Source of the DNA: a virus
Length of the DNA stretch: 28,618 nt
Strand: one strand, 5' to 3'
Virus record (IMG/VR): IMGVR_UViG_3300025120_000384
Location: 1-28,618 of that record
The translations under genes were made by a program, and so were the position numbers. Below the pieces are notes generated by a model, which searched no databases, was not told the DNA's origin, and saw only the letters and a list, made by a program, of their open reading frames with translations. Below, piece by piece: positions 20,995 to 28,618 of the stretch (the first letter of the stretch is position 1; each line of letters starts with the position of its first letter).

Positions 20995-21372
20995 ATGTTA
21001 CAAGCACTTATTGCCCCAGTTACAGGGCTACTAGACAAGTTTATAGAAGACAAAGATGCTAAGAACGCATTGGCTCACGAAATAAGCACAATGGCAGAGC
21101 GTCATGCCTTAGAGTTGGCGAAGGGTCAGCTTGAAGTTAACAAGGTAGAAGCTGCACACAAGAATCTCTTTGTTGCTGGCTGGAGACCCGCTGTGGGATG
21201 GTCATGCTGTTTCGCCTTAGTCTATTCTACTATCCTATCCCCTATCTTGAGTATATGGTTTACTGTGCCTCCTGTAGACAGCTCCCTGCTTACTACTGTA
21301 TTGATGGGTATGCTAGGTCTTGGTGCTATGAGAACTGTTGAGAAGACCAAGAAAGTTCAGAGAGACAGGTAG
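20995..21372 (+). CDS. Holin-like protein (3-TM type)
   Basis: The 125-aa product has an N-terminal helical stretch, then KNLFVAGWRPAVGWSCCFAL with hydrophobic segments (about 58-85) and LLTTVLMGMLGLGAM near 100, and a basic tail (EKTKKVQRDR). The AGWRPxxGW motif followed by membrane helices is characteristic of the 3-TM holin-like family best known from gene transfer agents and related phages. Such proteins would make the inner membrane permeable and let the endolysin out. It lies in the lysis region, three genes before... the endolysin at 21803 with one gene between. Confidence 0.8.
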   Translation: MLQALIAPVTGLLDKFIEDKDAKNALAHEISTMAERHALELAKGQLEVNKVEAAHKNLFVAGWRPAVGWSCCFALVYSTILSPILSIWFTVPPVDSSLLTTVLMGMLGLGAMRTVEKTKKVQRDR

Positions 21373-21806
21373 TGCTTGCGGAGATTGCAGCGGCTAATGC
21401 TGCCTTCACGGTTATTAAGAAAGCTCTGGAGAATGGTAAAGAGCTATATGATGTGGCTGGTTCTGCTACACAATATTTTGACAACAAGTCAGCGATAGCT
21501 AAAAAAGCAAACAAAGCAGGCGGCAAGTCAGAACTTGAATGTTTTATGCAGCTAGAAAAGTTAAGAGAACAGGAAGAATGGCTACGCGAGTACATGATCT
21601 ATGCTGGACGCGCTGACATGTATTCAGACTGGTTACAGTATCAGTCAGACTGCAAGCGTAATAGAGAAAACGCAGAGAGAATAAGAAAAAGAAAGAAAGC
21701 AGAGATGTGGGCATTGTTAATTTCTGCGTTACTGTGGGGTACAGGCATATTAGTTATTCTGCCTCTGGCTCTTTACATAGGCTTTAAGATTTTTGGTGTA
21801 CTATGA
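21372..21806 (+). CDS. Second C-terminally anchored membrane protein
   Basis: The 144-aa protein uses a GTG start at 21372, one base overlapping the holin-like gene stop. The N-terminus (MLAEIAAANAAFTVIKKALE) matches the pattern of the protein at 20356, and the charged middle has QEEWLREYMIYAGRADMYSD and basic RIRKRKKAEMW. Then come hydrophobic segments to the end (ALLISALLWGTGILVILPLA, LYIGFKIFGVL), one or two helices. It probably sits in the inner membrane with the helical part in the cytoplasm. The duplicated type around the holin suggests an accessory lysis or membrane role. The family is not identified. Confidence 0.62.
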   Translation: MLAEIAAANAAFTVIKKALENGKELYDVAGSATQYFDNKSAIAKKANKAGGKSELECFMQLEKLREQEEWLREYMIYAGRADMYSDWLQYQSDCKRNRENAERIRKRKKAEMWALLISALLWGTGILVILPLALYIGFKIFGVL

Positions 21807-22147
21807 GATACTTCGATAGAAAAGATTTCGACTGCCAAGAGACAGGCAACAACGAAATGTGCGATGAGTTTCTTGAAAAGCTAGATGAATTGCGGCATGT
21901 CTGCGATTTCCCTTTTATCATCACCAGCGGGTACCGAGACCCAGAGGGGCATAGCATAGAGGCAGCCAAAAAAAATCCGGGCACCCATTCACGCGGGATT
22001 GCCTGCGACATCAAAATATCCAACGGGAACCAAGCATATGCTATCATTAAGTACGCTCAATCAATGGGCTTTAATGGTATAGGCGTAGCTAAAACCTTTA
22101 TCCATGTAGACACTAGAGAGACTACTCCAGTGGTATGGTGCTACTAA
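21803..22147 (+). CDS. Endolysin, M15-type peptidase
   Basis: The 114-aa protein is a peptidoglycan peptidase of the M15 / D-Ala-D-Ala carboxypeptidase-like type. The zinc ligands are seen as HSRGIACD (H62 and D69) and FIHVDTR (H101). The ITSGYRD motif and the GFNGIGV strand are also in place. No signal peptide is present, so it needs a holin to cross the membrane, and holin-like genes lie directly upstream. It is of normal length for a single-domain enzyme and has no separate wall-binding domain, as usual for phages of Gram-negative hosts. The start overlaps the previous stop (ATGA). Confidence 0.9.
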   Translation: MRYFDRKDFDCQETGNNEMCDEFLEKLDELRHVCDFPFIITSGYRDPEGHSIEAAKKNPGTHSRGIACDIKISNGNQAYAIIKYAQSMGFNGIGVAKTFIHVDTRETTPVVWCY

Positions 22148-22165
22148 AACACGTACAGGTGTGAT

Positions 22166-24010
22166 ATGCCACTCAAAAAACTACAGTTAAAAGCAGGCGT
22201 TAACCGCGAAAACACCAGATATGCTAGTGAAGGTGGGTGGTACGAGTGTGACAAAATTAGGTTCCGCCAAGGTACGCCGGAAAAGATTGGTGGGTGGCAG
22301 CGTATCTCTGCGTCTACGTTCCAAGGCGTATGCCGTTCACTATGGAATTGGTTTACTCTAGGGAGTCAGAACCTAGTTGGCGTAGGTACTAACCTCAAGT
22401 TCTATATTGAGAATGGCGGTAACTACTACGACATAACACCTATTAGGGCTACGCTAACTCTTACTAACCCCTTTACTACTGCATCAGGCTCTACTACGGT
22501 GGTTGTCGCAGACGTTGCTGGAGGGTATGCAGTAGGAGACTTTGTTATTTATAGCAACGCTACTGCCGTAGGCGGGTTGACACTAAACGGTGAGTTTCAG
22601 ATAACAGGTATTGACGTAAACTCATACACCATAACAGCTCCTAGCGCGGCATCTAGTACTGCTACGGGAGGCGGCAGTGTAACTGCTGAATATCAGATAA
22701 ATGTTGGCCCTGCGTACGCAGTACCCCTAGAAGGCTGGGGTGCTAGTAGTTGGGGCTTCGGTGCTTGGGGTGTGGGTCAGTCATCTAACGAGTCTATACG
22801 TTTGTGGAGCCAAGCTAATTTTGGTGAAGACTTGATATTCGGGCACAACGAAAGCCCTTTATTTATATGGAAAGCTAGCGATGGGGTAGGTACACGCGCT
22901 ACTAGACTAGATCAAGAGGTAGGAGCTACAGGAGTTCCAGTAGTACAAGACGAAGTAATAATCTCAGACCTCAACCGCTTTGTATTTTGTTTTGGCGCAA
23001 ACGACTTGGGTACTACTTCTTCTAACCCTATGACTGTGCGGTGGTCAGATCAAGAGAACGCCTTAGATTGGACGCCTAGTGCTACCAACCAAGCAGGTGA
23101 CTTGATACTGTCTAACGGGTCTAAGATCATTGCAGCTAAACAATCTCGCCAAGAGATACTAGTATGGACGGACTCGGCGTTGTATGCACTACAGTATGTA
23201 GGCGCACCAGTGGTTTGGACTGCACAGTTGGTCGGAGAAAACACATCTATCGCCTCTCAGAATGCTGTAGCTTACTCTAACGGCGTAGCTTACTGGATGG
23301 GTAGAGATAAGTTCTATATGTATGATGGACGCACAAAACCCCTCAAGTGCGACCTACGCAAGTTTGTGTTTGACGACTTTAACCAAGAGCAGTTTGATGG
23401 AGTGTTTGCAGGAACTAACGAGTCTTACCACGAGATATGGTGGTTCTACTGTTCAAAGGATTCTACTACTAGTGATCGGTATGTGGTGTACAACTATTTA
23501 GAGGGAGTGTGGTACTACGGCACTATGGCTCGTTCAGCATGGTTAGACTCAGGGCTTAGGAATAATCCTTTAGCAGCCACCTACAACTACAATCTAGTTA
23601 ACCATGAAGAGGGTGTAGACGATAACGAGACAGCTAACACCGCAGCCATACCTGCATACGTAACGTCCGCTCAGTTTGACTTAGACGATGGACATCAGTT
23701 CATGTACATAAACAAAATATTACCTGACATGCGGTTTGATGACTCTGTATCTGGCGCTCCTAGTGCTACAATAACGTTGCTCCCTTTGGCAAACTCAGGG
23801 TCTGGGTATACAACACCTGCTTCTGTGGGGGGCAATGCTTCCGCTAGTGTCGTTAGAAGTGCTATATTACCCGTAGAAGTGTATACAGATCAGATACATA
23901 CCAGAGTACGGGGACGCCAAATGTCCTTGAAAGTAGAATCCACAGCCGTAGGCGTTACTTGGCAGATGGGTACTCCACGAGTTGATATGCGCCCTGACGG
24001 TAGACGATAA
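22166..24010 (+). CDS. P22 gp10-like tail nozzle / DNA stabilisation protein
   Basis: The 614-aa product is the probable nozzle or packaged-DNA stabilisation protein (P22 gp10, T7 gp12-like). The N-terminus KAGVNRENTRYASEGGWYEC with DKIRFRQGTPEKIGGWQRIS is the hallmark of the family. The middle shows propeller-type beta segments (FGHNESPLFIWKASDG, VRWSDQENALDWTPSAT, QEILVWTDSALYALQYVGAP), and the C-terminus RGRQMSLKVES. An insert at about 95-180 (TTASGSTTVVVADVAGG) and a WG-rich stretch at about 190-205 (GWGASSWGFGAWG) are additions. The length exceeds P22 gp10 (472 aa). The AGGTG ribosome site is upstream. The protein would seal the head and carry the fibres. Confidence 0.85.
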   Translation: MPLKKLQLKAGVNRENTRYASEGGWYECDKIRFRQGTPEKIGGWQRISASTFQGVCRSLWNWFTLGSQNLVGVGTNLKFYIENGGNYYDITPIRATLTLTNPFTTASGSTTVVVADVAGGYAVGDFVIYSNATAVGGLTLNGEFQITGIDVNSYTITAPSAASSTATGGGSVTAEYQINVGPAYAVPLEGWGASSWGFGAWGVGQSSNESIRLWSQANFGEDLIFGHNESPLFIWKASDGVGTRATRLDQEVGATGVPVVQDEVIISDLNRFVFCFGANDLGTTSSNPMTVRWSDQENALDWTPSATNQAGDLILSNGSKIIAAKQSRQEILVWTDSALYALQYVGAPVVWTAQLVGENTSIASQNAVAYSNGVAYWMGRDKFYMYDGRTKPLKCDLRKFVFDDFNQEQFDGVFAGTNESYHEIWWFYCSKDSTTSDRYVVYNYLEGVWYYGTMARSAWLDSGLRNNPLAATYNYNLVNHEEGVDDNETANTAAIPAYVTSAQFDLDDGHQFMYINKILPDMRFDDSVSGAPSATITLLPLANSGSGYTTPASVGGNASASVVRSAILPVEVYTDQIHTRVRGRQMSLKVESTAVGVTWQMGTPRVDMRPDGRR

Positions 24011-24204
24011 TGGCTATAGATATTACAAACTACAACGTACCCTTTAGGGCGCCTGCACTGCCGTACCCGCCACAAGTGTACGACCAAACGTCATTTGAAG
24101 AGTTTAATAAAGTACTGCGTATATATTTTAACCAGCTAGACAACGCCTTGCGTAACGATACAAATGCGCTTCGCGCTGAAGCTACTACTTGGTTTATGAG
24201 CTAA
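24010..24204 (+). CDS. Small conserved virion-region protein
   Basis: The 64-aa protein contains ALPYPPQVYDQTSFEEFNKV followed by LRIYFNQLDNALRN, a segment common among small marine phage proteins encoded next to the nozzle gene. The end is helical and acidic. It is coupled on both sides, sharing a base with each neighbour (TAATG). It has no membrane segment or enzyme motif. A structural role near the tail is likely, but not proven. Confidence 0.7.
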   Translation: MAIDITNYNVPFRAPALPYPPQVYDQTSFEEFNKVLRIYFNQLDNALRNDTNALRAEATTWFMS

Positions 24205-24524
24205 TGGCTAATACTTATAAGAACGCAAAAGTAGACCTATCTACAACCGCTGCTACTACACTATACACTTGTGCATCGACTGTCACGGCTATAGTCAAGT
24301 CTATAATAGTATCTGAAGACTCTGGTAATGCAGACACTATAACGGTAACCATAACTAATGGCTCTTCTGTATACAGCCTATTTAAAGTTAAAGCCGTTGG
24401 CGCTAATGCTACAGTAGAGTTATTAACAGCGCCTCTTGTCGTACAGCCTACAGAAGTATTAAAAGTAACCGCAGCTACTGCAAATAGATTACATGTGGTA
24501 GCAAGCATACTAGAGATTACATAA
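24204..24524 (+). CDS. Small beta-rich virion protein
   Basis: The 106-aa product starts at the ATG at 24204 (MANTYKNAKVDLSTTAATTL), coupled to the previous stop. It is rich in Thr, Val, Ala and Ser in alternating strands (STVTAIVKSIIVSED; DTITVTITNGSSVYSLFKVK), like a beta-sandwich fibre or decoration domain. The style resembles the protein at 9669. The family is common in marine phages, without an established function. The stop shares a base with the giant ORF start. Confidence 0.66.
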   Translation: MANTYKNAKVDLSTTAATTLYTCASTVTAIVKSIIVSEDSGNADTITVTITNGSSVYSLFKVKAVGANATVELLTAPLVVQPTEVLKVTAATANRLHVVASILEIT

Positions 24525-27500
24525 TGACTGTTAAGAATCCTCCTACTGATAAAGGTGCGGACAACTACTTTGACTTCCTTGGTGACGAATACACAGGGTT
24601 TGACTACGTAGCGCCGCCCCTATCTCAGACTGATGCGTTCTTAGCATGGAAAGACACTGTAAATACAGACCGTGGGTCAGACGAGTACAGCCTACAACGT
24701 TATCCTGACCAGAATCAATTTTTCTTGAATGAGATGGCTATACCCTCGTGGTATCCTGAGTCTTATAGAGCGTACAGGAAAGCTGGGGGCTTGAGCGGGG
24801 GGCTTGCTTACAACAATCCTAACCCTGAATTTGGCGCTCCTCGGTTAACAGAAGAATCACGAAACAGCGCGGAAGAAAACCTAGCTAACTTTACTCAAAC
24901 CCTTCTTGAAAATGGAGGTGTAGGCAATTTAGAAAGCATAGATTTTGACAACCTAGATAGCATGTTGGCCGCGCTACAAGACACGCCCTTTGATTTAGAT
25001 GCATTACTTGCCGACACTAAAAGTTTTGGTGGGCAGACTATATCTGAACAAGAGTGGTTTAGCCCCGAAAGAGAAGAGATAGTACGTAAGTTTTTTGAAG
25101 GGCAGTCTAATGACCCCCTTGATCGTGGTTCCTTAATAAAAGGACAGACTTGGGAAGAAGCTAAGACCGCCTTGGCTAGAGGCGTAGACCCAGATAACGT
25201 GTTTGCAAAATTAAATACCCTGTCAAGTAAGTCTCACGACGACTTCGCAGCGATGGATTACGAAATAGGTTACGACACCGTATCAGGAGTAGGGCCGCAT
25301 ACAGCGTTTAGAGACCTTTCTGATGCTCATTTTATTGAGACTTACAACGAGTTTAATACTGATTTAAACACCCTACGAAACGAAGACCCCGAAGCGTTTC
25401 AAGCAGCTTACGATTTTCTACCTGTATCAGGCAGGCAAGGTTACCTTTACGGGCTACATAAATCAGGCGTTATAGATGCTGAGCAGTACGAAAGCATGTA
25501 CATGTCAGAAGTTAATTCGTACGCTGACGACATACAAGACCCTTTCGCCCCTAGGTACGTTACGGTAGAAGGTAATACATACTTATACAAGCCTTCTGGT
25601 GACCCCAACAGTGGAGAAGACCCCGCACCTATAGATGTCCGGCGTGATTTGTATAATGTAAACTTTTACCCTGACGAAGGTAGCATTACTCCTCGTCGCA
25701 GCTTACGCACTAGAGATTTTGACCCTAGTAGTTATGACTTCTTTGATCCTATAATGAACGTTGTTGCGATGACCCCTTTAGCTCCTTTGGCTGCGGTATA
25801 TACAGCCGTAAAAGGTCTTTCAGGTGAAACACTCCACGCTTCAGACTACCTACGTGCAATTCCCGGCACTGTACAAGGTATAGATTACGCTGCTAAACAA
25901 GCGGGTTCAACTTTTAGAGTCCCTAAAACTTTAGGGGAGTGGCTAGAAGCGGCGAATGTTGAGGGCGTTGGCACGTTACCACAAGCTGTGCAAGACATTA
26001 ACATAACTGTTGCTGCGGGCAAAGCCGCCGCTGCCGGAGCTATACTTTTCGACGATAGTACCCCCCTAGGAGATATTATAAAGATTGGTGGCGCTATATA
26101 TGAAGGCGTAACTACCGAAAGTTCAGGGAGAAGCCAAGAATATAACCCTATAACTCAGGGGGTAATAAATAACTTTGTACAGCAAATGGACGCTAACGGT
26201 GTACCTATCCCCGAAGGAGCTTACCAAGTAGACCCTAACACGGGTATGTTCGTCAGTGCTAACGGTGATTTAGTTACATACTTAGACGCCTTTAGCGAGT
26301 TACTAGACTCATATAGAAAAGAAAAGCCTCAAGAGTTTGCAGAAGCCATTGCAGGGGAAGACGCTGACCCTTCTCTTAAACAGATAGTGGGCGCTGCTAC
26401 CTATAACGTCGCTAAACAACTGGTGGACTACATAGGTACTGATGAAGATTCTGCAAGGCAGCAGGTATTAGCAACAATATTGTCTGGTACTTCTCAGATG
26501 ATTAACAACGCCAACGGCGCTATACAATTTGGAGAGACTCATCCCGACAATACTGAGTTGGCAAAACTATCTCGCAACCTATCTAACTTATCCGATGCGT
26601 CTAACACTACTGCCGTAAAAGAGGGTATGGAAGCGTTAAGAGAGTACAACGACGCCTTCCAAGCTAAAGAATATTTCGAGCCTACTACCGCAGAAGAATA
26701 CAGGGCGTCCGCACTATATAAAGCGCAGGTAATGAAATATGGAGAAGCAGCGGCAGAAGAGTGGTTGAAAGACGAAATTGAAGGCGCTAACTTCTTAAAC
26801 AGTGCTATAAACGGCACGGTAAAGTTTTTTGGCGGCCTTAAAGCATCTCCCGCATCATTTTTAGCGGAGTTAGGTAGCGAGGTAGTAGAAGAAGTACCAA
26901 ACTTAGCAGCCTCGGTTGTAACAAAAAGTGGTCTCGGCGCCTTCTTAAAAAGCGCCACTGCTGTAGCTAAAAAGGTAGACGTTAAAGACCTTACAGATGA
27001 TGTCTTAGGGGCTATAAATAAAGCCGAAAACTTTGCGGGGCTAGCCACATCCACAGTATTAGACCTTGCCGAAGCTATAGGTGGCTCTGCTTCTGAAGGA
27101 TTTAACTCCACGCTAGACCTGCTTAGAAAAACACAAGCCGAAGCAATAGTAGCGTCCGCTGAGTTTAAAACGTATGTAAAGACGTTAGGTTCGCAAGTAC
27201 AAGCGGGTACGCTTACAGAAGAGCAATACCGCGCCGAAGCAGAAAAGTATGTGCAAGATAAAGTCATGGCTAATGACGAGGCCAATAGGGAGATAGCAGT
27301 AGGAGTTAGCACTGATGCCGGAGTCGCTGGTGGGTTAGCTATGATTGCTTCTCAATTAGTATTTGGCGATGCCGTAGACCAGAAGATACTTACTAAAGCG
27401 TTCGGCAAGAAAGCAGACCTAGTTAAAGAAATTGGTGAAGGGTTTGTAGAGCGAGCTAAAGAGTGGGCTAAAAAGACTGGAAGAAGTATAACCGGAGGGG

Positions 27501-28618
27501 CGTCTGCGGTAGTTAAAGAGTTTTTTGGAGAAACTACAGAAGGAGGTGTTGTATCCGGAGTTATAAACACTAGGTTAGTCGCTATAGACCCCACTATAGA
27601 TGTAGCGCAAGAAGTTACAGGCGATGCATGGTACGAGGGGGTTTTAGGTTTAGGCACTTCTACTGCGTTACTAACTGGTAACTACTTTGCAGACATACTG
27701 AAAGACGCTGGACTTGAGGATAGCTTGTCTGTCGATAACGGCAACCAATGGCTAGTTGACGCCTCTGACTCTACGTATGTTGATATAGAAGGGGACTTAG
27801 CCTCTAGGATGTTGGCTAACTATAACGAAGACATTAACACCGTCATGCAAACTAATGACAGTGGCGCTCCTTTACTTTCTGAAGATAGTATCAAGGACAC
27901 GTTTGCTGCCGCAGGAATAGACCCAGAAGAGTTCCCCCGTTCCTACGCTACGTTGATGAACCATGTGTATGACGAGAACTATACGAGTCCATCTGAAGCC
28001 GCCTTTGCATTTGACGAGGCAGGGTACACCCCCACGCAAGAAGAAATAAATGCATATATTGGCGAGACTTACGGTAATGATGCCATAGATCAAGCGATAG
28101 ATGACTATGTAGACCCCCGCCAGACAACGCTTTCTGAAGTAGAAGAGTACGCTAGAGCGGCGGGCGTATCTCTATCTGAAGAACAGATACAGCAGCTTGT
28201 AGGGCAGTATGACAACTCTATAAGTGATGATGAGCGATTTACACAACTAATAGCAGGCGATCCCGACTTAGCTGTTCTCTTTGGTTCCGATTCTATTACT
28301 AGTGGCACACAAACCCTAGACACTGATGGGGATGGCGTTCTTGACTCAGAAGATAATGACGATGACGGCGATGGCATACTTGACACAGATGACCAATTCC
28401 CATTACTGAGTAGTTATGTAGACGAAGATGGTTCTATTGTTGTTACAGAGGTAGACGGCTCTACAACTATATATGACTTAGACGAGAACGGTGACCCTGT
28501 AGTTAGACCTCCTATTGGTAATACTGACACTACCTATACTGCTGGTACCTACGTTGATCCTGATGGAGATGGTGTATACCAACTAGTTGGTGACGACGGT
28601 AAAACCTTAACAGGTGAG
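24524..28618 (+). CDS. Giant virion/ejection-type protein (partial, 3' end outside)
   Basis: The frame is open for 1365 codons from the coupled ATG at 24524 to the window edge. The first 400 residues are acidic and helical. Hydrophobic or Gly/Ala-rich stretches occur near 411-435 (MNVVAMTPLAPLAAVYTAVK), 490-510 (VAAGKAAAAGAILF), 930-950 (AGVAGGLAMIASQLVFG) and 1040 (YEGVLGLGTSTALL). Such a giant protein after the nozzle gene is typical of internal virion/ejection proteins that cross the host envelope with the DNA (T7 gp15/gp16 role, by analogy). No lysozyme or protease motif is seen. Near the cut, residues 1266-1293 hold Asp-rich calcium-binding-type repeats. The rest lies beyond the window. 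Confidence 0.82.
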   Translation, partial: MTVKNPPTDKGADNYFDFLGDEYTGFDYVAPPLSQTDAFLAWKDTVNTDRGSDEYSLQRYPDQNQFFLNEMAIPSWYPESYRAYRKAGGLSGGLAYNNPNPEFGAPRLTEESRNSAEENLANFTQTLLENGGVGNLESIDFDNLDSMLAALQDTPFDLDALLADTKSFGGQTISEQEWFSPEREEIVRKFFEGQSNDPLDRGSLIKGQTWEEAKTALARGVDPDNVFAKLNTLSSKSHDDFAAMDYEIGYDTVSGVGPHTAFRDLSDAHFIETYNEFNTDLNTLRNEDPEAFQAAYDFLPVSGRQGYLYGLHKSGVIDAEQYESMYMSEVNSYADDIQDPFAPRYVTVEGNTYLYKPSGDPNSGEDPAPIDVRRDLYNVNFYPDEGSITPRRSLRTRDFDPSSYDFFDPIMNVVAMTPLAPLAAVYTAVKGLSGETLHASDYLRAIPGTVQGIDYAAKQAGSTFRVPKTLGEWLEAANVEGVGTLPQAVQDINITVAAGKAAAAGAILFDDSTPLGDIIKIGGAIYEGVTTESSGRSQEYNPITQGVINNFVQQMDANGVPIPEGAYQVDPNTGMFVSANGDLVTYLDAFSELLDSYRKEKPQEFAEAIAGEDADPSLKQIVGAATYNVAKQLVDYIGTDEDSARQQVLATILSGTSQMINNANGAIQFGETHPDNTELAKLSRNLSNLSDASNTTAVKEGMEALREYNDAFQAKEYFEPTTAEEYRASALYKAQVMKYGEAAAEEWLKDEIEGANFLNSAINGTVKFFGGLKASPASFLAELGSEVVEEVPNLAASVVTKSGLGAFLKSATAVAKKVDVKDLTDDVLGAINKAENFAGLATSTVLDLAEAIGGSASEGFNSTLDLLRKTQAEAIVASAEFKTYVKTLGSQVQAGTLTEEQYRAEAEKYVQDKVMANDEANREIAVGVSTDAGVAGGLAMIASQLVFGDAVDQKILTKAFGKKADLVKEIGEGFVERAKEWAKKTGRSITGGASAVVKEFFGETTEGGVVSGVINTRLVAIDPTIDVAQEVTGDAWYEGVLGLGTSTALLTGNYFADILKDAGLEDSLSVDNGNQWLVDASDSTYVDIEGDLASRMLANYNEDINTVMQTNDSGAPLLSEDSIKDTFAAAGIDPEEFPRSYATLMNHVYDENYTSPSEAAFAFDEAGYTPTQEEINAYIGETYGNDAIDQAIDDYVDPRQTTLSEVEEYARAAGVSLSEEQIQQLVGQYDNSISDDERFTQLIAGDPDLAVLFGSDSITSGTQTLDTDGDGVLDSEDNDDDGDGILDTDDQFPLLSSYVDEDGSIVVTEVDGSTTIYDLDENGDPVVRPPIGNTDTTYTAGTYVDPDGDGVYQLVGDDGKTLTGE
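28319..28402 (+). other. Asp-rich calcium-binding (TSP3-type) repeat
   Basis: Within the giant ORF, DTDGDGVLDSEDNDDDGDGI and then LDTDDQFP follow the DxDGDGxxDxxD spacing of thrombospondin type 3 repeats, which bind calcium in many bacterial surface proteins. A further DPDGDGVYQ occurs at about residue 1346. The match is by spacing of Asp and Gly. Confidence 0.8.

Noticed and set aside
26539-27312. 257-aa open frame on the - strand
   Set aside because: It lies wholly inside the giant + strand ORF and is Ser/Ala-rich, as expected from the antisense of its codons. The + strand frame is coupled to the gene before it and is much longer.
1-28618. Hidden CRISPR array, tRNA, transposon or integrase
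   Set aside because: I found no regularly spaced direct repeats with spacers, no cloverleaf with a CCA-proximal arm, and no transposase or recombinase motif. The repeats seen are all within coding genes.

Overview
This window is the structural and lysis half of a tailed double-stranded DNA phage genome. Every convincing gene is on the + strand. The genes are packed with short overlaps of the ATGA, TAATG or TGATG kind, and no rRNA, tRNA, CRISPR array, transposase or integrase is visible. The terminase-portal-scaffold-capsid order, the P22/T7-type connector and nozzle proteins, the lack of tape-measure and tail-tube genes, and a very large terminal protein suggest a short-tailed (podovirus-like) phage. 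Several small basic proteins and the Gly/Ser/Thr-rich virion proteins are of types I associate with marine phages. A marine, possibly HMO-2011-like, origin is therefore my inference. The host cannot be read from the sequence.

Layout: (1) 1-914 holds the tail of an upstream gene, a C-run-rich stretch, a small PD-(D/E)XK-like nuclease and a palindrome-rich leader. (2) 915-3215 encodes the terminase small and large subunits and a tiny Lys-rich protein. (3) 3227-9274 is the head module: an 819-aa portal with a Gln-rich coiled-coil tail, a small acidic protein, a GroES-type co-chaperonin, a scaffold-like protein, a conserved pre-capsid protein, a probable decoration protein and the major capsid protein. 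A textbook terminator follows, then a promoter-like sequence and a palindrome over the next ribosome binding site. (4) 9447-14326 holds small virion proteins, a cluster of small, highly basic proteins, two connector-like proteins, a zinc-ribbon protein, an EF-hand-like microprotein and a beta-repeat protein. (5) 14337-20354 holds three tandem cassettes. Each one encodes a fibre-type protein, a glycine-rich adhesin-like protein and a small tail-fibre-assembly-like protein. (6) 20356-22147 is the lysis region: two related C-terminally anchored membrane proteins, an XhlA-like protein, a 3-TM holin-like protein and an M15-type endolysin. (7) 22166-28618 encodes a P22 gp10-like nozzle/stabilisation protein, two small virion proteins, and an ORF of at least 1365 codons that runs off the window. 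That last product is probably an ejection or internal virion protein, with an Asp-rich calcium-binding-type repeat.

How the parts work together: TerS and TerL pump DNA through the portal into a shell built by the capsid and scaffold proteins, possibly with folding help from host GroEL capped by the phage GroES. The adaptors and the gp10-like nozzle close the head. The triplicated fibre/adhesin cassettes probably give several receptor specificities. The holins and endolysin release progeny. The most notable features are the triplicated adhesin cassettes, the N-terminal peptide (MRxYYK) shared by several otherwise different basic microproteins, the phage GroES, and the two calcium-loop-type motifs in virion-region proteins.
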